Shown: one piece after another, positions 39,156 to 47,728 of the stretch | Layout of the letters: the number at the start of each line of letters is the position of its first letter | Numbering within the stretch: position 1 is the first letter of the stretch | Assembly: GCA_900550285.1 (NCBI GenBank) | Contig: URRW01000018.1 | Coordinates: 1 to 50,138, forward strand | From: an uncultured Lachnospiraceae bacterium | GTDB lineage: Bacteria > Bacillota > Clostridia > Lachnospirales > Lachnospiraceae | Reading direction: 5' to 3' | Length of the DNA: 50,138 nt | Notes under the pieces: generated by a model | Databases searched by the model: none | What the model was told of the DNA's origin: nothing | Seen by the model: the letters and a program-made list of their open reading frames with translations, nothing else | Made by a program: the position numbers and the translations under genes

Positions 39156-40046
39156 TCACAAATAACCGTATTTCTTCTGCATTTCAAGCGCCAGCGATTC
39201 GCCCAGCTTTTCTGCCTCCGCTGCGCTTCCCGACGCTTTCTGCACAAACCAGCTTTCGTCGCACGCTCTCCAATATAATCCGGTTAAAATACATTCACTT
39301 CCGCAGATCCGGGCATACGCCGCCACCGGGGACGTACAGCCGCCGTCCAGCGCCCTGACAAACGCCCGCTCCGCCCCTGCCGCCGCTTCCGAAGCCGGGT
39401 CGTTTAAGCATTCCGCCAGCTCTGCAAACTCTCCCTTTCTTGCCTGAACCGCCAAAATCCCCTGTCCCGCCGCCGGAACCACCTCTTCGCACGAAAAGTA
39501 TCTTCCGATCACGCCTTCCATGCCAAGGCGTTTTAAGCCTGCCGCCGCCAGCACCGTCGCATCCAGCTCCTGCGTTTCCAGCTTGGAAAGCCGCGTCTGC
39601 ACATTGCCGCGGATCCCCTCAAACCGGCAGCCCGGAAACAGCCTTTGAAGCTGCAGCATCCGTCTTTTGCTGGACGTTGCGATGATCCCGTTTTCCCGTA
39701 TCCTGTCCTGTCCCGGCTTAAAGATCAAAACGTCCCTCGGATCCTCCCGTCTGCTGTATGCCAGAATCGGAAGGCTTTCCGGGATTTCCATCGGCATATC
39801 CTTTAAGCTGTGCACCGACAGATCGATCCTTCCCTCCGCCAGCGCCTGATCCAGCTCCTTTACAAACAGCCCTTTTCCGCCGATCTCATCCAGGCTCCGA
39901 TTTAAAATGCGGTCCCCGGTCGTCTTCATCGTCACGATCTGCACCTCCGCAGAGGGGTACGCCTGCTCGATCTGTTTTTTCACAAGCTCCGTCTGGGTCA
40001 CTGCAAGCCTGCTTTCCCGGCTTCCGATCCGTATTACTGATTTCAT
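39156..40046 (-). CDS. hemC: Hydroxymethylbilane synthase (porphobilinogen deaminase)
   Basis: 296 residues. 'RIGSRESRLAVTQTELVKKQ' starts the fold; 'DLSVHSLKDMPME' holds the catalytic Asp region (about 75-87). The dipyrromethane cofactor is bound at Cys237 in 'LDGGCTSPVAAYA'. It polymerises four porphobilinogen molecules into hydroxymethylbilane. The start overlaps the cbiP stop by 4 bases. The earlier genes (hemA, hemL, hemB) are not in the window. Confidence 0.96.
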   Translation of the reverse strand: MKSVIRIGSRESRLAVTQTELVKKQIEQAYPSAEVQIVTMKTTGDRILNRSLDEIGGKGLFVKELDQALAEGRIDLSVHSLKDMPMEIPESLPILAYSRREDPRDVLIFKPGQDRIRENGIIATSSKRRMLQLQRLFPGCRFEGIRGNVQTRLSKLETQELDATVLAAAGLKRLGMEGVIGRYFSCEEVVPAAGQGILAVQARKGEFAELAECLNDPASEAAAGAERAFVRALDGGCTSPVAAYARICGSECILTGLYWRACDESWFVQKASGSAAEAEKLGESLALEMQKKYGYL

Positions 40047-41563
40047 GGTCTGCCGCTTCCTTTCCCGATCACTTCATAAATATAGCGCATATCCAGACTT
40101 TCCCGGATGATGTCCGCCAGCTTATTATACTGCGTTTCTTTATAGGTATGCCAGTCCGTCAGCTCGATCGCGCCGGGTCTGTATCCCTTTTCCAAAAGCA
40201 GCGCTTCCGCAAAGCCCGCCGCTGCCGCAGGATGCTCAAAAATGCCGTGCACATAGCAGCCGTAGCAGTTTCCCGCCTGCGCGCCGTCGTATTTTTTCCT
40301 TCCTGCGCCGGTTTCCTCTGCGATTTTTACGAGCGGGGCGGGCTCCTTTGTATTCTCCGTCGTCCCCATGTGGATCTCATAGCCCTCCAGCGCTGCGCCG
40401 GAAAGCCCCTTTAAGCTGCCATGCAGCCCCTCGAAGCTGCCATGCACGCGGGTTCTCGTCTTTTGCGCGGCAAATACGGTGCGCACCGGCAAAAGCCCCA
40501 TCCCTCTCATGGTTCCGCCTTCCTCCACCTTTTCCGGGTCGCTTAACAGCTCGCCCATCATCTGATAGCCGCCGCAGATCCCGAATACCGTTTTCCCGGC
40601 AGAAGCGTGGCGCAGCACCTTTGCTTCCAGACCGGATTCCCGCATCCAGCGCAGATCCGCCATCGTATTTTTGCTGCCCGGAAGGATGACCGCGTCGGGT
40701 GTCCCGAACTCCTCCGGTGTCCGCACATACCGCACGCCGATCTCATCCATCGCTTCCAGAGGCATCAGGTCGGTAAAATTTGAAATCCTCGGGAAGCGGA
40801 TAACCGCCACATCTGCAAGCCCTTTTTTGCCGCTGCAGGCGAAGCGCTCGCTCAAACTGTCCTCCTCGTCAATATCCAGATGGAAATACGGCACGACGCC
40901 GCATACCGGGATATGCGTTTTTTCTTCCAGCATCCGAAGCCCCGGCTTTAGGATCTCCTTGTCCCCCCGAAACTTATTGATGACCGTCCCCTTGATCCTG
41001 CGCCTTTCATACTCCTCCAAAAGCTCGATCGTGCCGACGATCTGTGCAAATACGCCGCCCCGGTCGATGTCCCCTGCCAGAAGCACCGGCGCGTCCGCCA
41101 TTTCCGCCATTCCCATGTTGACGATGTCTTCGCTCTTTAAATTGATCTCCGCCGGGCTTCCCGCGCCCTCGATCACAATGATGTCAAAGCGTTCGTCCAG
41201 CTTCCGGTAAGCGTCCATAATGTGCGGCACATAGTCCTTTTTGTGACGGAAATATTCCATCGCGGACATCACGCCCTGCACCTCCCCGTTTAAGATCACC
41301 TGAGATCCCGTATCATTTGTGGGCTTCAACAAAATGGGGTTCATCAGCGCCTCCGGCTCGATGCCCGCCGCCTCCGCCTGCATGACCTGCGCCCGTCCCA
41401 TTTCCAGCCCGTCCTTTGTGATATAGGAATTGAGCGCCATATTCTGCGACTTAAACGGCGCGACCTTATAGCCGTCCTGACGGAACACCCTGCATAAGCC
41501 GCCTGTCAGAACGCTCTTTCCCACGTTCGACATCGTTCCCTGTATCATGATCGGTGACGCCAT
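40043..41563 (-). CDS. cbiP: Cobyric acid synthase
   Basis: 506 residues. The N-terminal ATP-binding domain begins 'IMIQGTMSNVGKSVLTGGLC' (P-loop GTMSNVGKS), with 'KVAPFKSQNMALNSYITKDG' and 'EGAGSPAEINL'. The C-terminal class I-like GATase has the nucleophile region 'TVFGICGGYQMMGE' and 'YGCYVHGIFEH'. It amidates carboxylates b, d, e and g using glutamine and ATP. A repetitive 'VHGSFEGLHGSLKGLSGAAL' stretch inserted near residue 400 looks like slippage and is longer than usual. Start at 41563 with GGAGG 6 bases upstream, one base after the cobD stop. Confidence 0.95.
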   Translation of the reverse strand: MASPIMIQGTMSNVGKSVLTGGLCRVFRQDGYKVAPFKSQNMALNSYITKDGLEMGRAQVMQAEAAGIEPEALMNPILLKPTNDTGSQVILNGEVQGVMSAMEYFRHKKDYVPHIMDAYRKLDERFDIIVIEGAGSPAEINLKSEDIVNMGMAEMADAPVLLAGDIDRGGVFAQIVGTIELLEEYERRRIKGTVINKFRGDKEILKPGLRMLEEKTHIPVCGVVPYFHLDIDEEDSLSERFACSGKKGLADVAVIRFPRISNFTDLMPLEAMDEIGVRYVRTPEEFGTPDAVILPGSKNTMADLRWMRESGLEAKVLRHASAGKTVFGICGGYQMMGELLSDPEKVEEGGTMRGMGLLPVRTVFAAQKTRTRVHGSFEGLHGSLKGLSGAALEGYEIHMGTTENTKEPAPLVKIAEETGAGRKKYDGAQAGNCYGCYVHGIFEHPAAAAGFAEALLLEKGYRPGAIELTDWHTYKETQYNKLADIIRESLDMRYIYEVIGKGSGRP

Positions 41564-41564
41564 A

Positions 41565-42641
41565 TTATTCCTCCGTTCCGGAGCAGGGGCACTGCTCCTT
41601 GCTTCCGTAAATGCGCGCAAGCGCCCGCACCAGCTTCTCATTGTCCTGCCGCGTTCTGACCGCGATCCGGTAATAGCCCTTTGTCAGCCCCTTGTAATTG
41701 GAACAGTCCCGGATCAGAAGCTTTTGTTCCAAAAGCAGCTCAAACAGCGGGTACGGGCTCTTTAATAAAATATAATTGACCTCTGACGGGAACCATTCTG
41801 CCCCAATTTGGGTAAGCTGCCCTTCCAGCCATGCGCGCTCTTTTCTGATCAATTCCCGCGTCTCTTCCCAGCGTTCCTTTTCCCCAAGCGCCGCAAGCCC
41901 GGCTGCCTGCGCCACGCACGACACGCTCCACGGCTGCCGGTTTTCCTCCATTTTTTCAAGCAACTCCCGGTTCGAGGTAACGGCATAGCCGATCCGCACC
42001 CCCGGAACCGCGCTGATCTTCGTAAACGCCCTGAGAATCAGAAGCTGCCCTGTCCCAAAGCATTCCTGCAAAAGGGTCTGCTTCTCCGGTTCATCCAGAA
42101 ATTCCACAAAACATTCGTCCAGAACCATCATGATCTGATGCTCGCTGCATTTTTTCACGATCCGGACAAGCAGATCCTTCGGGATCACGCCTCCGCTGGG
42201 ATTGTCCGGCGAGCACAGGATGATCATGTCCACATCATCCGTCAAAAGCTCCAGATAGCTTTCTTCCAACCGGAAGTGATTTTCCTCCCGCATCCGATCG
42301 TCTGTGATGAAGCCGCAGCCCGCCGACACAAGCGCCCGGCGGTATTCCGTAAATGCCGGAAGCGTCAGCACCGCCTTTTTGGGCTTTAACGCCCACGCCG
42401 CCAGAAAGATCAGCTCCGCCGCGCCGTTTCCGAAGATCAGAAAGTCCTCCGGGATCCCCAGATCTGCCGCCAGCGCCCGGCGCAGGGCGCTGCATCTGCT
42501 GTCCGGGTATTCGCCCGCGTGCGTCAGGCTCTCCCGCATCGCCGCCAGCATCTGCTCACTCGGTCCAAGCGGGTTTAAATTCACCGAGTAGTCGGTCACA
42601 CCCTCATATGTATAAATATCTCCGCCATGCAAATACTCCAT
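41565..42641 (-). CDS. cobD: L-threonine-O-3-phosphate decarboxylase (PLP, CobD type)
   Basis: 358 residues, aminotransferase fold type I. 'YSVNLNPLGPSEQMLAAMRE' and 'DFLIFGNGAAELIFLAAWAL' fit the N-terminal pattern of CobD. 'MIILCSPDNPSGGVIPKD' is the ring-stacking region, and the PLP Lys is in 'LILRAFTKISAVPGVRIGYA'. It makes (R)-1-amino-2-propanol-O-2-phosphate for the nucleotide loop. Distinguishing it from histidinol-phosphate aminotransferase relies on the setting between cbiB and cbiP, which is decisive here. A GAGGAGG site precedes the ATG. Confidence 0.92.
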   Translation of the reverse strand: MEYLHGGDIYTYEGVTDYSVNLNPLGPSEQMLAAMRESLTHAGEYPDSRCSALRRALAADLGIPEDFLIFGNGAAELIFLAAWALKPKKAVLTLPAFTEYRRALVSAGCGFITDDRMREENHFRLEESYLELLTDDVDMIILCSPDNPSGGVIPKDLLVRIVKKCSEHQIMMVLDECFVEFLDEPEKQTLLQECFGTGQLLILRAFTKISAVPGVRIGYAVTSNRELLEKMEENRQPWSVSCVAQAAGLAALGEKERWEETRELIRKERAWLEGQLTQIGAEWFPSEVNYILLKSPYPLFELLLEQKLLIRDCSNYKGLTKGYYRIAVRTRQDNEKLVRALARIYGSKEQCPCSGTEE

Positions 42642-42751
42642 GTCGTTTTCCTCCTCATTTCCAATGGTCGCTCCCGTCCGCCCTGTTCCGTCCTGCCCCC
42701 TGCCCTGTGCGGTCTGCGTGCGCCTGTGGGCTCTGCGGCGGATTTCCGTCC

Positions 42752-42790
42752 TCGCTCACAGGGAATTTGATCCAAAACAGCCAAGCCTGC
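42752..42790. repeat. Fragment related to the giant hairpin at 13871-14172
   Basis: 18 bases (42752-42769, TCGCTCACAGGGAATTTG) are the exact reverse complement of 14077-14094, and the flanks (GGATTTCCG..., ...AAACAGCC) are partly alike. It lies in the 177-base gap between cbiB and cobD. Nothing else was seen in that gap; no cobalamin riboswitch box is present. Confidence 0.55.
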
Positions 42791-42818
42791 CCGGGGCGCA
42801 GACGGCGGATCAGCCCGG

Positions 42819-43790
42819 TCACAGCAGAAGCAGGCGCAGGAACAAAAACCGGATACCGCCGCATAAAAGGAGCATCAGCAGAGAGGTCGCGTACATCAGC
42901 GCGATCGAGCGCCGGATGTCCCCCGGCTCCACGGGTCTGAGATCATCCCCGATCGTCTGCTTTTTATGGAGCTTTCCGAAATACCACGCGTCTCCCGCCA
43001 GCTGCACCCGCAGCGCCCCGGCGCACACCGATTCGGTCTGCGCGGAGTTCGGGCTTGCGTGATTTCTTCTGTCCCGCCGGTAAATTTTTGCCGCATTTTC
43101 GGCGTCCATCCCCGTCAGGAATGCCCCGACGATCATCAGAAGCGCCGAGATCCTTGCGGGGATATAGTTGAACACATCATCCAGCTTTGCCGCCGCCCTT
43201 CCGAAATACAGGTTTTTCTCATTTTTATAGCCCAGCATCGAATCCATTGTATTCACTGCCTTGTATAAAAAACCGGCAGCCGGGCCGCCCAGCATCAAAA
43301 ACAGCAGCGGCGCGGTCACTCCGTCCGAGGTGTTTTCCGCCACAGTCTCCACCGCCGCCTTTGCAACGCCCACCTCGTCCAGACGCTCCGTATCCCTGCC
43401 GACGATCATCGAAACCGCATGGCGCGCGCCTGCCAGATCCTTCTCCTCAAGCTTTTGATACACCTTCATGCTCTCTTTGGAAAGGGAGCGCGCCGCCAGA
43501 ATCTGATAGCACCAGAAGCTTTCCAGCGCAAACACAAACCCCCGGTGCACCTGTGCCGCTCCCCACAAAAGGAGCGCAGGAACCGCCGTGCTCACCGATA
43601 CGACCAGAACCCCTAAAACACACCCTGCCGCCAGCTGCTTTTGGGGGCTGTCCCCCGCTGCCTTTCGCAGGGGATTTTCCAGAAATGAGATCAGCTTCCC
43701 GATCATCCGCACCGGATGATACAGCCAGTACGGATCCCCAAACAGGGCGTCCAGCACAAAGCCCGTAATACATGCATATAAAGTCATCAT
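42819..43790 (-). CDS. cbiB: Adenosylcobinamide-phosphate synthase
   Basis: 323 residues, polytopic membrane protein. 'ITGFVLDALFGDPYWLYHPV' with 'RMIGKLISFLE' is the N-terminal signature. 'VETVAENTSDGVTAPLLFLM' (about 140-160) and 'NTMDSMLGYKNEKNLYFGRA' are conserved, as is 'SPNSAQTESVCAGALRVQLA'. It joins adenosylcobyric acid with aminopropanol phosphate. Start at 43790 overlaps the cobC stop; a longer frame was rejected. Confidence 0.95.
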   Translation of the reverse strand: MMTLYACITGFVLDALFGDPYWLYHPVRMIGKLISFLENPLRKAAGDSPQKQLAAGCVLGVLVVSVSTAVPALLLWGAAQVHRGFVFALESFWCYQILAARSLSKESMKVYQKLEEKDLAGARHAVSMIVGRDTERLDEVGVAKAAVETVAENTSDGVTAPLLFLMLGGPAAGFLYKAVNTMDSMLGYKNEKNLYFGRAAAKLDDVFNYIPARISALLMIVGAFLTGMDAENAAKIYRRDRRNHASPNSAQTESVCAGALRVQLAGDAWYFGKLHKKQTIGDDLRPVEPGDIRRSIALMYATSLLMLLLCGGIRFLFLRLLLL

Positions 43791-44368
43791 AATGTTTCGA
43801 TCTCCGTCAGCCGCTTTTTCCCCGACAGCCATTCTGTCTCGTCAAGCTCTGCCAAAAAGCCCGTCCCGTTTGCCGTCTGCCAGTCGTAAAAGCTGCCGCT
43901 TTCCTTTGCATAATTTGATAAAACTGCCATGATCGTGCCGCCGTGCACCACAAATGCCGCATCCTGACAGCCCAGCCCGATCAGCCTTCCGGCCATTTCC
44001 TCGAAGCCCCGGCATGTCCGCCCTGCAAATTCTGCGCGCCCTTCGCCTCCCGGAAAGGCGGTTGTCCCGTTGGAATCCAGCCATTTCTGATAGTCCGGGT
44101 CATCCTTTAATTCTTCGTAGTTTTTGCCTTCAAAGGTTCCGAAATCCGTTTCGCAAAGCAGGCTGCAGACCGCGTCCGGCTCTCTGCCAAACAACACCTC
44201 CGCCGTCTGCCGGCACCGAAGCATCGGGCTGGACACGATGTATTCCGGTTTTCCAAGGCTCCCCTGCTTTCCGGGCGCGGGCGTTAAAATCGGCTCGTCC
44301 GTCCGTCCGATATAGCGCCGTTCCAGATTTCCCGCCGTGGCAAAATGCCTGATCAAACGTATCTTCAT
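43787..44368 (-). CDS. cobC: Histidine-phosphatase, alpha-ribazole-5'-phosphate phosphatase (CobC type)
   Basis: 193 residues. Catalytic 'LIRHFATAGN' (RH at 6-7), where the usual motif is RHGxT; here Phe replaces Gly. 'SSPMLRCRQTAEVL' supplies the second Arg, 'CETDFGTFEGKNYEEL' the acid, and 'AFVVHGGTIMAVLS' the second His. It removes the phosphate from alpha-ribazole phosphate (or the cobalamin phosphate). Start chosen at 44368 with GAGGAG upstream. Overlaps cbiB by 4 bases. Confidence 0.9.
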   Translation of the reverse strand: MKIRLIRHFATAGNLERRYIGRTDEPILTPAPGKQGSLGKPEYIVSSPMLRCRQTAEVLFGREPDAVCSLLCETDFGTFEGKNYEELKDDPDYQKWLDSNGTTAFPGGEGRAEFAGRTCRGFEEMAGRLIGLGCQDAAFVVHGGTIMAVLSNYAKESGSFYDWQTANGTGFLAELDETEWLSGKKRLTEIETL

Positions 44369-44388
44369 ACTCTCCTCTTTCCGGAGCG

Positions 44389-45150
44389 TCACACAAGACC
44401 TCCTGCAAGCACCGCACCCGCCAGAAACAGCTCGCACAGCTGCAGAAAATATCCTGCCAGATCCCCTGTCATTCCGCCGAACTGCTTCATCGCCATCCTT
44501 TTATAGTAGAAAAATGTTGCAAAAGCGGCGGCGGCAGCGGCAAGCCCCATGACGGGGGATGCGGCAAGCATTGCTGCCAGCGCCCCTGCCAGCCAGAGCA
44601 AAAGCACGATCCCCGCGTTTCTTTTATGCGCCTGATCCTGAAACGTCCGTCCGAGCCCGTCCTTTTTCGCAGGCTTAAAAAACAGCACCGACAGCCCGCT
44701 CAGCGCCCGGGAACAGACATAGCCTGCCCCGATGACCGGCAGCATGTCCGCCGTGATCTCGCTCCACACCGCAAGGCTCGCCACCAGATATACGCCCAGC
44801 CCTAAAACGGCGAACGCGCCTGCTCTGGAATCCTTTAAGATTTCCAGCTTTTTTTCCCTGTCCGCATAGGAGCTGAGGGCGTCAAACGTATCCAGCAGCC
44901 CGTCCATATGGATGCCGCCGCTGATCAGGATCGGCACGATCGTCATGATCCCCGCAAAAAACAGCTTCCCGCAGCCGGTATGCGTCAGAAGAAACGTCCC
45001 CAGAAGTGTCTGCACGACGCCGATCACCGCACCCACCAGCGGAAAAAAGCAGATCGCATACTTCATATTTTCTTTGTTCCATTCCACCCGCGGCATCGGA
45101 ATCTTGGAATACATGGAAATGCCGATCGCCATCGCCCCAAAAAGCTTCAT
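44389..45150 (-). CDS. cobS: Adenosylcobinamide-GDP ribazoletransferase (cobalamin synthase)
   Basis: 253 residues with about six membrane helices. 'YSKIPMPRVEWNKENMKYAI' and 'GGIHMDGLLDTFDALSSYAD' (about 78-97, DGxxDxxD phosphotransferase-like motif) are diagnostic, followed by 'KDSRAGAFAVLGL'. It joins adenosylcobinamide-GDP to alpha-ribazole in the membrane. The start overlaps cobT by 4 bases. Confidence 0.96.
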   Translation of the reverse strand: MKLFGAMAIGISMYSKIPMPRVEWNKENMKYAICFFPLVGAVIGVVQTLLGTFLLTHTGCGKLFFAGIMTIVPILISGGIHMDGLLDTFDALSSYADREKKLEILKDSRAGAFAVLGLGVYLVASLAVWSEITADMLPVIGAGYVCSRALSGLSVLFFKPAKKDGLGRTFQDQAHKRNAGIVLLLWLAGALAAMLAASPVMGLAAAAAAFATFFYYKRMAMKQFGGMTGDLAGYFLQLCELFLAGAVLAGGLV

Positions 45151-46205
45151 GATAATACCTCGTACTGTTTAATTTTTACGGTTTCAAACGTCGCCATCCT
45201 GTGATAAACCGCAAGCCCCATGTCCAGAAGCGGCATCGCCGCCACCGCCCCGCTGCCTTCCCCGAGGCTCATGTCACAGGTCAGAAACGGGGAGAGCCCC
45301 AGCGCATCCAGCAGGCATTTGCCCGCATGCTCTTTGGAAACATGGGAGCAGATCATATACTCCTTTGCAAGCGGTACCATCCGCGCTGCGCACAGCGCCG
45401 CCACCGACGAAATAAAGCCGTCCACCACGACCGGGATCCGGTACAGCGCCCCGCCCAAAAAGACGCCGGCAAGCCCGGCAATGTCCAGGCCGCCTACCTT
45501 TGCCAGCACGTCCAGCGGATTCTTCGGATCCGGGCGGTGTTTTTTGATTGCAGCCTTTATGACCGCAACCTTCCGTTCCAGCCCTTCCGCACTCAAACCC
45601 GCGCCCCGTCCGGTCATCTGCTCTGCCGGAAGCCCCAAAAGGACGGCTGCCGCCGCGCTGCTCGTCGTGGTGTTTCCGATCCCCATTTCCCCGGTTGCCA
45701 CGATGCCATAGCCCTGCTCTTTTAAGCGGCGCACTTTTTCGATGCCGACGCCCACTGCCTGCCACACCTGCTCTCTCGTCATGGCAGGCTCCTTCAGCAG
45801 ATTTTTCGTGCCATATGCTACCTTGTCCGCCTTTTTTGTGACCGAAGGCACGTCCGACGCCATGCCGATGTCCACGGGAAACAGCTCCACGCCCGCAAGC
45901 TCTCCCATTACGCTCGTGCACGTTTTTCCCTTCGTGAAATTGTCCGCCACAACAGCCGTCACTTCCTGTCCGGTCTGCGTCACGCCCTCCTCCACCACGC
46001 CGTTGTCCGCGCACATGATGACAAGCGCCTTTTTTTTCAGCTCATAATCCGCCGTGCCCTTGATCCCCGCCATGCGCACCACAACGTCCTCGAGCTTTCC
46101 TAAGCTGAACAGCGGCTTTGCCACCTTCATCCAGTGGACGCGCGCCTTTTCCATGCTTATTTCATCCAGCGGCTTTACCGCTTCCCTGATCTCTTCCAGT
46201 GTCAT
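45147..46205 (-). CDS. cobT: Nicotinate-nucleotide:dimethylbenzimidazole phosphoribosyltransferase
   Basis: 352 residues. 'LVIMCADNGVVEEGVTQTGQ' (about 64-83), 'GEMGIGNTTTSSAAAAVLLG' and 'DMSLGEGSGAVAAMPLLDMG' with the catalytic Glu are all present. It activates the lower-ligand base as alpha-ribazole phosphate. Dimethylbenzimidazole synthesis genes (bza) are not seen in the window. The ATG at 46205 has GAGGAAG 6 bases upstream; ATG at 46217 (overlapping the cbiA stop) is an alternative. Confidence 0.96.
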   Translation of the reverse strand: MTLEEIREAVKPLDEISMEKARVHWMKVAKPLFSLGKLEDVVVRMAGIKGTADYELKKKALVIMCADNGVVEEGVTQTGQEVTAVVADNFTKGKTCTSVMGELAGVELFPVDIGMASDVPSVTKKADKVAYGTKNLLKEPAMTREQVWQAVGVGIEKVRRLKEQGYGIVATGEMGIGNTTTSSAAAAVLLGLPAEQMTGRGAGLSAEGLERKVAVIKAAIKKHRPDPKNPLDVLAKVGGLDIAGLAGVFLGGALYRIPVVVDGFISSVAALCAARMVPLAKEYMICSHVSKEHAGKCLLDALGLSPFLTCDMSLGEGSGAVAAMPLLDMGLAVYHRMATFETVKIKQYEVLS

Positions 46206-46213
46206 TTTCTTCC

Positions 46214-47728
46214 TCATTCCGGAGCGTATGCCCCTTTTTCCCCATTTTCCTGCCACCATGCCGCAGCTTTCACAAACCGCTCTGCAAACGCCGGCTCCGA
46301 AGGATACGCCAGATGGGGGAAGCCTGCAAACAGGCTGTTTTTCATATGCACGCATTCCCAGCTGCGCTTCCCGTCCGGCTTAAACGCCCTTGCGTCCCTG
46401 CCGTTGTCCGTGCTGTCCCAGTAGTGGAACTCATGTCCCCGGATCGTTTCCCCTTTTTTCAAAAAAGCGCCGTCCGTTTCTCCCCGCACGGTAATGTAGC
46501 CGAACCGCACCAGCTTTCCCTGCGGATATGCCTCGCCCGGGATCACGCCCGCCATCTCCCAGCGGATGCCGTCCGGATCCCGCAAGCCCTCGTGCAGATA
46601 TAAAAAGCCGCCGCACTCCGCGTGGCAGGGCATCCCCTGCCCGAGCTTTTCCCGGATTTCCAAAAGGAGCGCCCGGTTTTTGCTCAGCCGTTCTGCATAC
46701 AGCTCCGGATAGCCGCCGCCAAGCAAAAGACCGCCGATCCCCTCCGGCAGCTTCTCATCCGCCAGCGGGCTGAAAAATACCGGCCGCGCGCCCAGCTTTT
46801 TCAAAAGCTCCAGATTTTCCTTGTAGTAAAAACAGAACGCTGCGTCCCGCGCCACGCCGATCAAGACCTCCTGCCCGGCGATATGCTCTTGCCCGGCGCT
46901 TCCTTTTTGCCCGGCGATTTCCTCCCGCCCGGCAATTCTTTCCCGCCCGGCAATTCTTTCCCGCCCGGCGATTCTTTCCCGCCGTGCTGCCTCTGCCTGC
47001 TCCGGCAGATCAGGCAGCTCTTCTGCGCTCTCCGCGATCGCATACAGGCTGTCCAGATCCACCGTCTCTGCCAGAACGCTTCCCGCCCGGTCAAGCTGCT
47101 CCTTTAGCCCCTCGATCTCCTGCGGCGTCACAAGTCCCAGATGGCGGCTTCCCATGGCAAACGCCTCATGCTCCGGCACATAGCCGACCACCTTTACGTC
47201 GTGATGTCCCGCCTTTAAAAGCTCTGCCTCCAGCATCGCCTTCAGCTTCGGATAAAGCATCCCGGACACCCGGTTTAACAGGATCCCCCGGATATTGCTG
47301 TCGGGCATAAACCCGATCATGCCGCGCACCACCGCCGCCAAAGACAGCGCTGCGCCCTTTGCCGGAACGATCAGGATCACCGGCAGCCCCAGCGTCCCCG
47401 CCACATCGTAGGAGCTTGCCCGCCCTGTATCGACGCCCATTCCGTCGTAGTAGCCCATTACGCCCTCCGCCACCGCCAGATCTGCGCCGGCTGCATGGGC
47501 TGCATACAGGCTTTTCAGCTGTTCCTTTTCATAAAAAAACAGATCCAGGTTCTGGGAATCCACGCCCACCACCTCCCGGTGGAACATCGGGTCGATGTAA
47601 TCCGGACCGCATTTGCAGGAAACCACCTTTTTCCCCCGCTTTAAAAAGCTCGCCATCAGCCCGCAGGAGATCATCGTTTTCCCGCTCCCGCTGCCCGGGG
47701 CGGCGATCAAAATTGCCGGTGTTTTCAT
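46214..47728 (-). CDS. cbiA: Cobyrinic acid a,c-diamide synthase
   Basis: 504 residues. N-terminal synthetase domain: P-loop 'IAAPGSGSGKTMISCGLMAS' (8-27), 'CGPDYIDPMFHREVVG' and 'EGVMGYYDGMG'. C-terminal GATase: 'GLLLGGGYPELYAERLSKNR' and 'MPCHAECGGFLYLHEGL' with the catalytic Cys. Between them (about residues 250-291) are seven hexapeptide repeats of the ERIAGR/QEHIAG type, not expected in CbiA and likely a surface linker expansion. It adds two amide groups with glutamine. The start overlaps cbiET by 4 bases. Confidence 0.95.
   Translation of the reverse strand: MKTPAILIAAPGSGSGKTMISCGLMASFLKRGKKVVSCKCGPDYIDPMFHREVVGVDSQNLDLFFYEKEQLKSLYAAHAAGADLAVAEGVMGYYDGMGVDTGRASSYDVAGTLGLPVILIVPAKGAALSLAAVVRGMIGFMPDSNIRGILLNRVSGMLYPKLKAMLEAELLKAGHHDVKVVGYVPEHEAFAMGSRHLGLVTPQEIEGLKEQLDRAGSVLAETVDLDSLYAIAESAEELPDLPEQAEAARRERIAGRERIAGRERIAGREEIAGQKGSAGQEHIAGQEVLIGVARDAAFCFYYKENLELLKKLGARPVFFSPLADEKLPEGIGGLLLGGGYPELYAERLSKNRALLLEIREKLGQGMPCHAECGGFLYLHEGLRDPDGIRWEMAGVIPGEAYPQGKLVRFGYITVRGETDGAFLKKGETIRGHEFHYWDSTDNGRDARAFKPDGKRSWECVHMKNSLFAGFPHLAYPSEPAFAERFVKAAAWWQENGEKGAYAPE
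46856..46981 (-). repeat. In-frame 18-bp tandem repeat inside cbiA
   Basis: Seven 18-bp units encoding RERIAG (three copies), REEIAG, QKGSAG, QEHIAG, QEVLIG. The first units are identical or nearly so; the later ones diverge. Confidence 0.9.

Noticed and set aside
42642..42818. Cobalamin riboswitch in the gap between cbiB and cobD
   Set aside because: No GCCACTG-type B12 box or the usual leader size; the gap instead holds a hairpin-related fragment. A riboswitch is more likely upstream of cbiF outside the window.
46856..46981. CRISPR-like array
   Set aside because: Units are 18 bp without spacers, in frame inside cbiA.
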